A stretch of DNA of 48,613 nucleotides from Cnuella takakiae (GTDB lineage Bacteria > Bacteroidota > Bacteroidia > Chitinophagales > Chitinophagaceae): positions 4,021,008 through 4,069,620 of the forward strand of contig NZ_MTFE01000010.1 of assembly GCF_001953305.1 (NCBI RefSeq), written 5' to 3'. The position numbers and the translations under genes are program-made. Under the pieces are notes generated by a model. The model made no database searches. It had not been told where the DNA came from and was given only the letters and a program-made list of their open reading frames with translations. Positions 1 through 7,331 of this stretch are shown piece by piece; position 1 is the first letter of the stretch, and every line of letters starts with the position of its first letter.

Positions 1-3
1 GTG

Positions 4-33
4 CAAAGATAGGGAGCGTAACATTACCAACAA
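4..33 (-). promoter_or_regulatory. Leftward promoter of a gene outside the window
   Basis: On the minus strand, TATCTTTG (4-11) matches the Bacteroidota -7 box TAnnTTTG, and a TTG (31-33) lies 19 nt upstream, the expected spacing for the -33 element. It would start a transcript running off the left edge of the window. No gene is visible in bases 1-112. Confidence 0.5.
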
Positions 34-112
34 TCAAGCGTTTCTAAATAAGTTCTTAATAGTTTATTGGGCTATAATTATTGCTTGAACTGAACACCTG
101 ATGTCCATTTCA

Positions 113-838
113 TTATTTTCTAGTCCACACTTCATATATATGATCGCCTCTGGAACTCTTTCCACTGTGATGCCACGCTCCATTTTCCAATTTCCCATTA
201 AACGAAAGACTTGCCCCTACCCTGCTGCTATCCCTGGAGAAGAATGCGATATGCTCGGTGTACTTACCCTCCTTAAAGGTGTACTCACCACCACCTGTTC
301 CGTAAAAGCCTTTTGCACCCGGATCAATAGCTACCCACTGAAACCTGGTACCTGTTAGCAGTTTAATTGTTTTTCGTGATCCTGTTTGGTGAATGGTTTG
401 CAGGCTACCCTCCTGCATTCTTTTTGTAATCTGCCAATTACCAGATAAACCCGAAGTACCATAATCCAATTGCTTCCATTTTTTTGGCAACGCTACATTA
501 TTATATATAGGTGCTTCAACATCCGTAAGCATTTCCTTATTGAAGCGCATGGGCAATAGTAAAGGTGTACCAACCTTGGTAGTGTCCAGGGAGTGGAACT
601 CGCAGGTTAGCTCCAATTGATCTTTCTTTACCTGCACCGGTCCGCCTAACGTATACAGGAACAATCGATCTTCCTGATTGTAAGCAGTCAGGCTTAGGTA
701 ATTGTCTGTTACCAGTAAAACATGTGTAACCCCGTTTTCCTGGCCAATCCAAGCACCTGCTACTTTTTGTTGCAAACGTGTTGCAGGCACAAAAGCCATA
801 CAAACAAGTAAAATCATGGTTGTGGCAAGGTATCGCAT
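113..838 (-). CDS. Secreted DUF4488/lipocalin-like protein of unknown function
   Basis: 241 residues. The N-terminus (about residues 1-19) has a hydrophobic core after MRYLA and reads as a signal peptide, so the protein is probably exported to the periplasm or surface. The C-terminal part (about 165-240) carries a conserved pattern known from Bacteroidota 'membrane or secreted protein' families: FQW followed by GTGGGEYTFKEGKYTE, then SRVGASLSF and WHHSGKSSRGD, ending in YEVW. The repeated beta-strand pattern and the opening VAGAWIG suggest a lipocalin-like barrel, possibly with two related halves. The ligand is unknown. No operon partner is visible: the next gene upstream is on the opposite strand. 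The DUF4488 assignment is from memory of the motif and is only moderately sure. Confidence 0.8.
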   Translation of the reverse strand: MRYLATTMILLVCMAFVPATRLQQKVAGAWIGQENGVTHVLLVTDNYLSLTAYNQEDRLFLYTLGGPVQVKKDQLELTCEFHSLDTTKVGTPLLLPMRFNKEMLTDVEAPIYNNVALPKKWKQLDYGTSGLSGNWQITKRMQEGSLQTIHQTGSRKTIKLLTGTRFQWVAIDPGAKGFYGTGGGEYTFKEGKYTEHIAFFSRDSSRVGASLSFNGKLENGAWHHSGKSSRGDHIYEVWTRK

Positions 839-1028
839 GGGAAATGATTAGCCAACCAATTTACGCAATGCCATTCGGAAAACAACAACAGGCTGAAACC
901 CAGCAATAACTGGCTTTAACAAAGCTTTGCCGATAAAAATTCCGTCTTTGCCGATCCGGCAATACATTCAATAATATCCCCAAGTATTTTTGCTTCACTT
1001 AAGAAAACCACCACAATCGTTACCATAC

Positions 1029-1205
1029 ATGAAAAAGTATTTCTCCGAAAAGAACGCCCTTACCGTGATGGTAAGCTTGTTTTGCTTTATTATGATGATC
1101 GTTTCCTTTGTTAAAGAACAATCGCTGTGGCAGGCCATTGCTTTTGCCCTTGCATTCAGCTTTTCAATAGAAATCATTTGTCACCGCACCAAAGAGAATT
1201 CTTAA
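1029..1205 (+). CDS. Small two-helix membrane protein, 58 residues
   Basis: I chose the ATG at 1029 over an upstream in-frame TTG at 990 because the upstream extension is not hydrophobic and overlaps a -7-like box (TATTTTTG, 985-992) that would drive the gene. The protein has a short charged N-terminus (MKKYFSEKN), two hydrophobic stretches (about residues 10-27 and 33-49) separated by KEQS, and a polar tail. It is probably an inner-membrane hairpin. No family recognised. Its stop codon overlaps the stop of the convergent DUF4268 gene by three bases. Confidence 0.6.
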   Translation: MKKYFSEKNALTVMVSLFCFIMMIVSFVKEQSLWQAIAFALAFSFSIEIICHRTKENS

Positions 1206-1666
1206 GAACGTAAAGCTTCGAAAAAGTACCGGGCCTCACTCCAGAATGCATCGAGCGCAATGATGCGCGGCTTTAGAAATGAAACCAGTTTTGGCCAATC
1301 GTCCTTGCGCATCACGCTTACACCATCCAGTTCCAGCACCACCCTGCTGATGGTGCGACCGTGATCGTCGGTAAACGCAGGCTCCCAGGACCAGCTTTCC
1401 TGAAGGTGTGCTTCTAATGAGGGTTTTAATTGCAGCAGTTGTTCGTAGTAAATCTGTCGCAAACCATCATCGTGGTGGCGGAGTTCAATGGCAATTAAGG
1501 CAGAACGGTTCCCGGCATCCATGCGGAAATGAAGGTTCTTTTCACCTGTTTTATAATTGACCCAATTGATTTTTTCTCCTTCAGCAGAAAGCACGGGATG
1601 CATGTATAACCCAAAGGCGGTCCAGAATTCCTGTCTTATTTGTGAAGCTTCGTTACGCGCATACAT
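1202..1666 (-). CDS. DUF4268 domain-containing protein
   Basis: 154 residues, almost wholly one DUF4268 domain. Family hallmarks are visible: the N-terminal RQEFWTAFGLYM, the central INWVNYKTGEKNLHFRMDA and the following IAIELRHHD. This domain occurs alone, as here, or at the C-terminus of longer nuclease-like proteins; its biochemical role is not established, so none is assigned. It converges on the small membrane gene 1029-1205 with overlapping stops. The start codon lies seven bases after a TACTTTTG box, so the mRNA probably has little or no leader. Confidence 0.85.
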   Translation of the reverse strand: MYARNEASQIRQEFWTAFGLYMHPVLSAEGEKINWVNYKTGEKNLHFRMDAGNRSALIAIELRHHDDGLRQIYYEQLLQLKPSLEAHLQESWSWEPAFTDDHGRTISRVVLELDGVSVMRKDDWPKLVSFLKPRIIALDAFWSEARYFFEALRS

Positions 1667-1673
1667 AAGAGCG

Positions 1674-1681
1674 CAAAAGTA
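1674..1681 (-). promoter_or_regulatory. -7 box immediately upstream of the DUF4268 gene
   Basis: Minus-strand TACTTTTG fits TAnnTTTG exactly. Only seven bases separate it from the ATG at 1666, so the predicted transcription start lies at or very near the start codon. Confidence 0.5.
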
Positions 1682-1721
1682 AAAAGAATGCCAACGGGCA
1701 ATAACCCTCTAAGTTTAAAAC

Positions 1722-1752
1722 TTGCCCATACACTAAAGAGCGCCTACCTTTG
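1722..1752 (+). promoter_or_regulatory. Promoter of the 58-residue membrane protein
   Basis: TACCTTTG (1745-1752) matches the -7 consensus and TTG (1722-1724) lies 20 nt upstream, within the usual 17-23 nt spacing. The predicted start is near 1757-1759, about 10 nt before the ATG at 1769. Confidence 0.6.
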
Positions 1753-1768
1753 AGCCGTTTTAGTAAAA

Positions 1769-1945
1769 ATGGCACGTTATTCCCCTAATGGAACAAAAAC
1801 GGTCATTATGAAAAACTATAAATCCCGCCCCATGGAACAACCTAGCTTCAAACAGATCCAAAACAAGATCGCTTTTTTCCTGATCCTGTTCTTTGTACTT
1901 TTTGGTGCAGCAAGTTTGTACCTGTTGCTGAACAGTCCTGCTTAA
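1769..1945 (+). CDS. Small single-pass membrane protein, 58 residues
   Basis: A short frame opened by the ATG at 1769; in-frame ATGs at 1808 and 1832 are alternatives. The polar, basic N-terminus (to about residue 34) leads into one strong hydrophobic segment (IAFFLILFFVLFGAASLYLL, about 35-54) and a three-residue tail. Topology is probably N-in with a single helix. Reality is supported by a well-formed promoter just upstream (1722-1752) and an intrinsic terminator just downstream (1987-2016), which together make a neat monocistronic unit. No family recognised. Confidence 0.65.
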   Translation: MARYSPNGTKTVIMKNYKSRPMEQPSFKQIQNKIAFFLILFFVLFGAASLYLLLNSPA

Positions 1946-1986
1946 TCCGGCATTGATCCAACCGCCCAACTGCGACCGAAAGAATT

Positions 1987-2016
1987 AACAGCCTTATCAT
2001 GCAAGGCTGTTTTTTA
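1987..2016 (+). terminator. Intrinsic terminator after the 58-residue membrane gene
   Basis: Perfect 9-bp stem AACAGCCTT/AAGGCTGTT with a 7-nt loop, followed by a run of T. Confidence 0.85.
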
Positions 2017-2117
2017 TTATATACAAGCCAATACACCACGTATTGAGGTCGCCCCTCCCCACCTTACCCTTGATATTCTTGAAGTTTAAACAGGAATTAA
2101 AAGCGGCATGCTTTTGT

Positions 2118-2135
2118 GCCTATATCGTTATAGGC
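2118..2135. promoter_or_regulatory. 18-bp palindrome upstream of a 51-residue membrane gene
   Basis: GCCTATA-TCGT-TATAGGC is a perfect inverted repeat 16 nt before the ATG at 2152, preceded by TTTTG. It could be an operator or a 5' hairpin in the leader. Function is inferred from position only. Confidence 0.35.
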
Positions 2136-2151
2136 AATAAAAACACGAAGC

Positions 2152-2307
2152 ATGAAGCAGCAAGACACCGTGCGTACTTTTCAGGTAATTGAAAACAAAG
2201 ATGATTTCAACTGGGGTGCCACCATAACCGTGATGGTGCTGATACTGACCTTTATTGGCGCTATCTTTTATGTTCTGGTAAGCAGTTTGAAAGACTTAGC
2301 ATCCTGA
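2152..2307 (+). CDS. Small single-pass membrane protein, 51 residues
   Basis: The ATG at 2152 opens a frame with a polar, charged N-terminus (MKQQDTVRTFQVIENKDDF), one hydrophobic helix (about residues 24-44, ITVMVLILTFIGAIFYVLV) and a short polar tail, ending at the TGA 2305-2307. A terminator hairpin with T-rich tail follows at 2390-2415. No family recognised. It is the third very short membrane gene within 1.3 kb; the three do not obviously share sequence beyond the design of polar head plus helix. Confidence 0.6.
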   Translation: MKQQDTVRTFQVIENKDDFNWGATITVMVLILTFIGAIFYVLVSSLKDLAS

Positions 2308-2389
2308 TCATTGTGCATCACCCGGTGCACATCATATAATATGGATCCATTCCTGTGAACAATCAAGGTCGCACCCAGGAAACTTCCGA

Positions 2390-2415
2390 AGAGCCGCATG
2401 CGGCTCTCTTTCTTT
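2390..2415 (+). terminator. Intrinsic terminator, GC-rich palindrome
   Basis: AGAGCCGC-AT-GCGGCTCT is a perfect 18-nt palindrome followed by TTTCTTTT. It ends the 51-residue membrane gene unit and insulates it from the GNAT promoter directly downstream. Confidence 0.75.
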
Positions 2416-2426
2416 TCTGCGCACTT

Positions 2427-2434
2427 TATCTTCG
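2427..2434 (+). promoter_or_regulatory. -7 box four bases before the GNAT start codon
   Basis: TATCTTCG followed by CGCC and then ATG (2439). The same arrangement precedes the ABC-F gene (21762) and, with TAATTTTG, the aminotransferase gene (39750). Confidence 0.55.
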
Positions 2435-2438
2435 CGCC

Positions 2439-2966
2439 ATGTCTACAACATTCACCATTTCGGCAGCAACCAAGCAAGACATAATGGAGTTGGATAAGTT
2501 GGTGAACAGCGCTTACCGGGGTGACAGCTCCCGGGCCGGCTGGACCACTGAGGCCGACCTGCTCGACGGCATCCGCATCACAGCAGCAGGCCTGAACGAT
2601 ATCCTGAACAAACCCGGGGCGACCATTCTGAAAGCTACAGACCAGGCAGGAGCCCTGGCAGGCTGCGTTTACCTGGAGCAGCAACCCGATGCTATGTACC
2701 TGGGTATGCTGACCGTGAACCCACAATTGCAAAACAGCGGTATTGGCAAGCAGTTAATGTATGCAGGCGAAGACCTGGCAAAAAAGGGTGGTATTTACAA
2801 AATGCGGATGACAGTAATAAGCGTCAGAGACACGCTTATTGCGTGGTACCAACGACATGGCTACCACCCAACGGGTGAAAAACAACCTTTTCCCAATGAT
2901 CCTAAGTTTGGCTTACCTAAACAGCAATTGGAGTTTATTGTTATGGAAAAAGAACTGAACCGCTGA
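2439..2966 (+). CDS. GNAT family N-acetyltransferase
   Basis: 175 residues from the ATG at 2439. An upstream in-frame start at 2355 would translate the terminator palindrome and the promoter, so it is rejected. The acetyl-CoA binding region is visible at about residues 89-115: MYLGMLTVNPQLQNSGIG then KQLMYAGED, matching GNAT motif A (V-x-P-x-x-Q-x-x-G-I/L-G). The C-terminal region with WYQRHGYHPTGE is the usual motif B segment. The enzyme should transfer an acetyl group from acetyl-CoA to an amine; the substrate cannot be told. Monocistronic; its last codons lie in copy 1 of the 31-nt repeat. Confidence 0.9.
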   Translation: MSTTFTISAATKQDIMELDKLVNSAYRGDSSRAGWTTEADLLDGIRITAAGLNDILNKPGATILKATDQAGALAGCVYLEQQPDAMYLGMLTVNPQLQNSGIGKQLMYAGEDLAKKGGIYKMRMTVISVRDTLIAWYQRHGYHPTGEKQPFPNDPKFGLPKQQLEFIVMEKELNR

Positions 2967-2987
2967 TTTGTATGATTAAAAATGATT
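2957..2987 (-). repeat. 31-nt repeat, copy 1 (inverted)
   Basis: On the minus strand this reads AATCATTTTTAATCATAC then AAATCAGCGGTTC. It overlaps the last codons and stop of the GNAT gene. Copies 2 and 3 (3187-3217, 4222-4252) differ by only a few bases. A partner half-site (ATAATCATACA) sits at about 2999-3009 and could pair with it. Confidence 0.7.
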
Positions 2988-3186
2988 ACCAAGAATTATA
3001 ATCATACAGGAGCGTTAACGATAAAGCGGGAATATGCATAAAAGGTAAATTGAACATCGATATTTCGGTACAATTTAACCGGCAGACTCTAGCCTAACAT
3101 TTGTTCGAGAGCTTTAGTCTCCGAAAATTCTTGTAAAATCAAACGAATACAGATCCAATTAGAAGTAGAAAAACCACATCTATAAA

Positions 3187-3217
3187 AACCATTTTTAACC
3201 ATACAAATCTGCGGTTC
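3187..3217 (+). repeat. 31-nt repeat, copy 2
   Basis: Reads AACCATTTTTAACCATAC then AAATCTGCGGTTC; lies 38 nt before the DUF2452 gene start, probably within its leader or promoter region. Confidence 0.7.
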
Positions 3218-3254
3218 CGAACTATTCTTCTTCTATTGTTGTTTACCCATCCAC

Positions 3255-4046
3255 ATGGTACAGTTATATAACTTTTTAGGCAGCTGGCAGTTGTTTCCGG
3301 AGAAAGGTAGTTATGAAGACGGCAGCAGGCCACAAAGCGGTTTGTACCAACTGGAAAGTGTGGAAGGAGAAAAACTGCTTTCTGTAAGCCATAGCTGGGT
3401 TACCCTGGAGCAACAAGGTTTCAGCACGAGGTACCAAGTAATTGCGGACGGCGCACCACATTGTTTTCCCTATCCTGAAATAGCAGATAGCGTAGAGGTG
3501 AAGATAATTGACTCTATCTCTTTTGACCTGCTTTTTTTTCGTGCAGGCACCCAGGTGCTTCACATTGCACACGAAATTCAACCCAACGGCTACCTTAAAG
3601 TAATGCAGCAAGGACAAAAGCCTGATGGGAAGGCTTTCACCAACACAGAGCTGTACCATAAACAAATGAGCGTACTGCCCTATGCTGCGTCCGTGTCAGG
3701 TGCGGTAATCAGGCCCACCAAGGAAGGAGTTATCAAACACAAGGCGCTAACTGCCATGGAGGAGCAGACCAACATGCAACTGGAGCAGATCAGAAAGCAG
3801 GTGGAACTGCTAGCCATGCAGGCACAGGAAATCCACAAACGAAAGGAGCTTTCGATGATGATTTACAGCGCAAAGCTTTCCTTCAAACCAGAAATCGGCC
3901 AAGTGTATTATTTATATGAAAAGAACGACGGCAACCATATCCTTTCCCTGATCTCACCAAGGGAGTGGGGCGGCGCCATGCCCTACAACCGCCACGTAGC
4001 CGCTGTGCAATTGCTGGCCGATCATACCTGGAAGGAAGTGGGGTGA
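3255..4046 (+). CDS. DUF2452 domain-containing protein
   Basis: 263 residues in two parts. The N-terminal part (about 1-135) opens with NFLGSWQLFPEKGSYEDG, which resembles a lipocalin-type start (xGxW) and is rich in beta strands. The C-terminal part (about 160-260) matches DUF2452: KALTAMEEQTNMQLEQIRKQ forms a helical, probably coiled segment, followed by AQEIHKRKELSMMIYSA, then YYLYEKNDG and SLISPREWG. No signal peptide, so cytoplasmic. Function is unknown for the family. The gene stands alone, bracketed by copies 2 and 3 of the 31-nt repeat. Confidence 0.85.
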   Translation: MVQLYNFLGSWQLFPEKGSYEDGSRPQSGLYQLESVEGEKLLSVSHSWVTLEQQGFSTRYQVIADGAPHCFPYPEIADSVEVKIIDSISFDLLFFRAGTQVLHIAHEIQPNGYLKVMQQGQKPDGKAFTNTELYHKQMSVLPYAASVSGAVIRPTKEGVIKHKALTAMEEQTNMQLEQIRKQVELLAMQAQEIHKRKELSMMIYSAKLSFKPEIGQVYYLYEKNDGNHILSLISPREWGGAMPYNRHVAAVQLLADHTWKEVG

Positions 4047-4053
4047 GGGAATT

Positions 4054-4084
4054 TGAGATTGGTGATTAGGTATTAGGTATTGGG
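4054..4084. repeat. Degenerate GATTAGGTATTGG word repeat (family A)
   Basis: A run of near-identical words (GATTGGTGATTAGG, TATTAGGTATTGGG) just after the DUF2452 gene. The same words recur at 17958-17987 and 29751-29921. Confidence 0.7.
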
Positions 4085-4221
4085 CTTAAAGAATGCTCCA
4101 TTATTTGTTTTGAGCAAGCCAGCTTGCTGAACAGGCTTGAAACAAATATTCAATAAATAATAATCATCAATCAACCCTTCCTATTCATCTTTCCCAATTC
4201 TGCAAATCACAGGTTCTTACA

Positions 4222-4252
4222 AATCATTTCTAATCATACAAATCTCCGGTTC
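4222..4252 (+). repeat. 31-nt repeat, copy 3
   Basis: Reads AATCATTTCTAATCATAC then AAATCTCCGGTTC. It is preceded by a partial unit (CAAATCACAGGTTCT, 4203-4217). It lies 26 nt before the start of the 915-residue secreted protein. Confidence 0.7.
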
Positions 4253-4277
4253 TGGTTATCTTCAATCATCAACCCCG

Positions 4278-7025
4278 ATGATTATGGTGCGGCTTACCCT
4301 GGCGTTGCTATTGATTTGTACCCAAAGTTTTGCCCAACAGTTTGGCGGCTTTTCGCCCTACACCCGGTGGCAGCAGATTAACACCGACACTGCCCGCATT
4401 ATTTTCCAGGCGCCATCGGAAGCATTGGCTCAAAGGGTAGCCACACTGGTGCACCGCATGGCGGCAACAAAGCCCACAGCATTGGGCAACCGCCTGCAAA
4501 AGATCAACATTGTACTGCACAACAATACCACGCTTGCCAATGGATACGTGGGCCTGGGCCCCTTCCGTAGCGAGTATTACCTCATTCCCGGCTCCGACCT
4601 ATTTGAGCAGGGCGCCATTCCCTTCCACGAGCAACTGGCCATACACGAGTACCGGCATGTGCAACAGTACAACAACATGTACCGGGGACTTACCAAAGCC
4701 TTCCGCGTTGTGCTGGGAGAAGAAGGACAGGCACTGGCCAACGCATTAACGGTTCCCAACTGGTTTTTTGAAGGCGATGCCGTACATGCCGAAACAGCGC
4801 TTACACCACAGGGCCGCGGCCGCACCCCTTATTTCACCAGTGGCCCGCTCAGCATCTGGGAAGCGGGCCGCGACTACAGCCTGATGAAGTGGATGAACGG
4901 CTCGCTGAAAGACTATGTGCCCAACCACTACCAGTTTGGTTACCTGCTCGCCAATTTTGGATATAAAACTTATGGCGAAGATTTTTGGCAAAAGGTTATT
5001 GCCGATGCCAGTGCTTTCAGGCGTTTGCCCACACCCATGCGTTCGGCAATAAAAGCACATACGGGTAAAAGCTTCCGGACCTTTGTTGCGGACGCTTTTG
5101 CCAATTACCAGCAAGAGGCCGAGGTAGAAAAACGCAGCCAACCTGCGGGCCTGGTACGCAACCAGTACTTTCCCATGGCTATTGGTAAAGACTCATTATT
5201 GTACCTGGAACAAACTTATCGCTCGCTTTCGCGTTTTATGTTGCAGGATGCCAAGGGCACGCATATCATCAATTTGCGCGACATCAGCAGCGAAAACTGG
5301 CTAAGCTACCGCAATGGCACCATCGCCTACACGGCATATGCTACTGATCCACGCTGGAACCTGACCGACTATAGCAATATTGTTTTGCTGGATATCGCTA
5401 CCCGGAAAGAACGCACCCTAACCCGCAAAGCCCGTTACTTTACCCCCGACCTTTCGCCTTCAGGCAAAAAGATCGTAGCGGTACATGTGGATTCGGCAAC
5501 AAGAACCCGCCTGCACATATTGAATGCAAACACCGGGGCACTGCTGCAGGAACTGGTGGTAGGCGAAGGCACCTTCTTTTTCCATCCCCGCTTTTTGGAT
5601 GAAGATCATATCGTGGTGGTACACCGCAGGCGCAATGGTTCGGTGGCCCTGCACCAATGGGACCTCCAAACCGGAAAGCAGCAGATTCTTGTTTATGGCG
5701 GGTTCAACGCCATGGGTTATCCATTTGTCCAGGGAAAAAAGGTCTTCTTCAGCGCATCGGCATCGGGCAGTGACGATGTGTATGCCTACGATGTGACAAA
5801 TGACCAACTAAGCAGGTACACGAGGGCCTCCACAGGCAATTACTTTGTTTCTGTACATGGTGATAGTCTTTTGTTTTCCAATTTTACAGTTAATGGATTG
5901 CGCATCCAGGGCTTCCCGGTGCAGGGTGTGCCGCTTTCAAAAGAGGCTTTGGCCGGTGTGTCGCCCCGCTTCGCAGTTGCCGGGGACAGCATCAACCTGT
6001 TGCAAACAGAAACCCAGCGTTTTGCAACCAGCCGGTATGCAAAAGGAACCGGGTTGCTGAACCTGCACAGCTGGCGCCCTTTTTACGAAGATCCCGAACT
6101 GAGTTTTACTGCCCTAAGCAATAATATCCTCAACACCCTGGATGCATCGGCCTTTTACCGCTACAACCAGAACGAACGTTCCCATGCATTTGGGGCCAAC
6201 CTGGCATATGGCGGGTTTTACCCCGTACTTACTGCCGGTGCCGATTACACTTTTAACAGGCAACTGCGTACAACCCGGGGCACCCAGGTTTTTCAACAAT
6301 GGGAAACAAGGGCGGGTTATACCATACCGCTCAACTTTACGCAAGGCAAGACCTACAAAATTTTACGGTTTGGCAGCAGCATCAATTTCAACAGGCTGAT
6401 GCCCCAGCATAAAGAAAATCCTTTTCTTGCCCGCAACCGCACCTACCTGGCGCATGCCATCAGCTGGAGCCAGTACCTGCCAAGGGCAAGGCAGCATATT
6501 TTTCCAAAATTGGGTTATACCCTTTCGCCATCCTACCGCCATCAACTGGGTGGCAACCGATACCAATGGCTGGCCAGCGGACAGCTGTACCTCCCCTCCT
6601 GGCGCAACCATAGCCTCGTGCTTTCAGGTGCGGTACAGGCAACCGATACGGCACTGGCACTTTTCTCCAACCGCTTTGCCAATGCACGGGGTTATGCTGA
6701 TTACTACTTACCACGTATGTGGCGGGTGTCGGCCAACTACCATTTTCCTATTGCCTATCCCGATTGGGGATTTGGCGGCCTGGTATACCTGCTCCGCTTG
6801 CGCTCCAACCTCTATTATGACTATTCGGAGGTATGGCAATACAATCAGGCGGATAGGCGGAGACTGCGTAGTGCCGGCACAGAGTTGTTTTTCGACCTGA
6901 AGCTCATGAACCAACTGGAAACATCCATAGGCATTCGTTACAGCTACCTGCTCGACCCGGGCTTCAGCCGGGGCAACCGAAATGTTTTTGCCATCATTTT
7001 ACCTACCGACCTGATCCCGAGATAA
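4278..7025 (+). CDS. Secreted metallopeptidase-like / TolB-propeller / barrel protein
   Basis: 915 residues. A signal peptide is clear (residues 1-19, ending SFA-QQ). Residues about 30-280 hold a zincin-like domain: HEYRH at 123-127 is an HExxH motif, and WFFEGDAVHAE places a candidate third zinc ligand at E165, the gluzincin arrangement. Residues about 290-600 have repeated units of the TolB/WD40-like propeller type (for example YFTPDLSPSGKKIVAV). Residues about 620-915 alternate aromatic and polar residues in strands and end near IILPTDLIPR, like an outer-membrane beta-barrel. Localisation is therefore probably the outer membrane, with the catalytic and propeller parts exposed. Substrate unknown. 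ATG 4278 is preferred; ATG 4284 is possible. The gene stands alone. Confidence 0.85.
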   Translation: MIMVRLTLALLLICTQSFAQQFGGFSPYTRWQQINTDTARIIFQAPSEALAQRVATLVHRMAATKPTALGNRLQKINIVLHNNTTLANGYVGLGPFRSEYYLIPGSDLFEQGAIPFHEQLAIHEYRHVQQYNNMYRGLTKAFRVVLGEEGQALANALTVPNWFFEGDAVHAETALTPQGRGRTPYFTSGPLSIWEAGRDYSLMKWMNGSLKDYVPNHYQFGYLLANFGYKTYGEDFWQKVIADASAFRRLPTPMRSAIKAHTGKSFRTFVADAFANYQQEAEVEKRSQPAGLVRNQYFPMAIGKDSLLYLEQTYRSLSRFMLQDAKGTHIINLRDISSENWLSYRNGTIAYTAYATDPRWNLTDYSNIVLLDIATRKERTLTRKARYFTPDLSPSGKKIVAVHVDSATRTRLHILNANTGALLQELVVGEGTFFFHPRFLDEDHIVVVHRRRNGSVALHQWDLQTGKQQILVYGGFNAMGYPFVQGKKVFFSASASGSDDVYAYDVTNDQLSRYTRASTGNYFVSVHGDSLLFSNFTVNGLRIQGFPVQGVPLSKEALAGVSPRFAVAGDSINLLQTETQRFATSRYAKGTGLLNLHSWRPFYEDPELSFTALSNNILNTLDASAFYRYNQNERSHAFGANLAYGGFYPVLTAGADYTFNRQLRTTRGTQVFQQWETRAGYTIPLNFTQGKTYKILRFGSSINFNRLMPQHKENPFLARNRTYLAHAISWSQYLPRARQHIFPKLGYTLSPSYRHQLGGNRYQWLASGQLYLPSWRNHSLVLSGAVQATDTALALFSNRFANARGYADYYLPRMWRVSANYHFPIAYPDWGFGGLVYLLRLRSNLYYDYSEVWQYNQADRRRLRSAGTELFFDLKLMNQLETSIGIRYSYLLDPGFSRGNRNVFAIILPTDLIPR

Positions 7026-7331
7026 GCTCTGAAAAGCAATAACTCCCCAATAAAGCAGGAACAACAACAGCCGCTGTTTTACCCAACAAAGCCATTTTAA
7101 TAGGAAATAAATTATCTAACCGGCAGCTCTACTTTTATCTAAAAAAGCTTCCCGATTACTAAATGAAAGCAACTTTAACCTGGAATTTGTTGCATGAAAA
7201 AAGGTTTTCGCCTACAAAGCTTTAACACCATCGTTTTTATGCACAACTCTTAACAAATCACAACTTTAGCACGCCGGAAAGTGTTGGTGCAAGGGTGTAA
7301 CTTTGGCACCTTAAATAAAGCACCCCTTTAT
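7026..7331 (+). promoter_or_regulatory. Upstream region and promoter of gcvP
   Basis: The 306-nt gap holds no supported gene. TAACTTTG (7298-7305) is an exact -7 box, predicting a leader of roughly 20 nt before the ATG at 7332. I saw no glycine riboswitch fold in the leader; it is too short for one. Confidence 0.5.
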
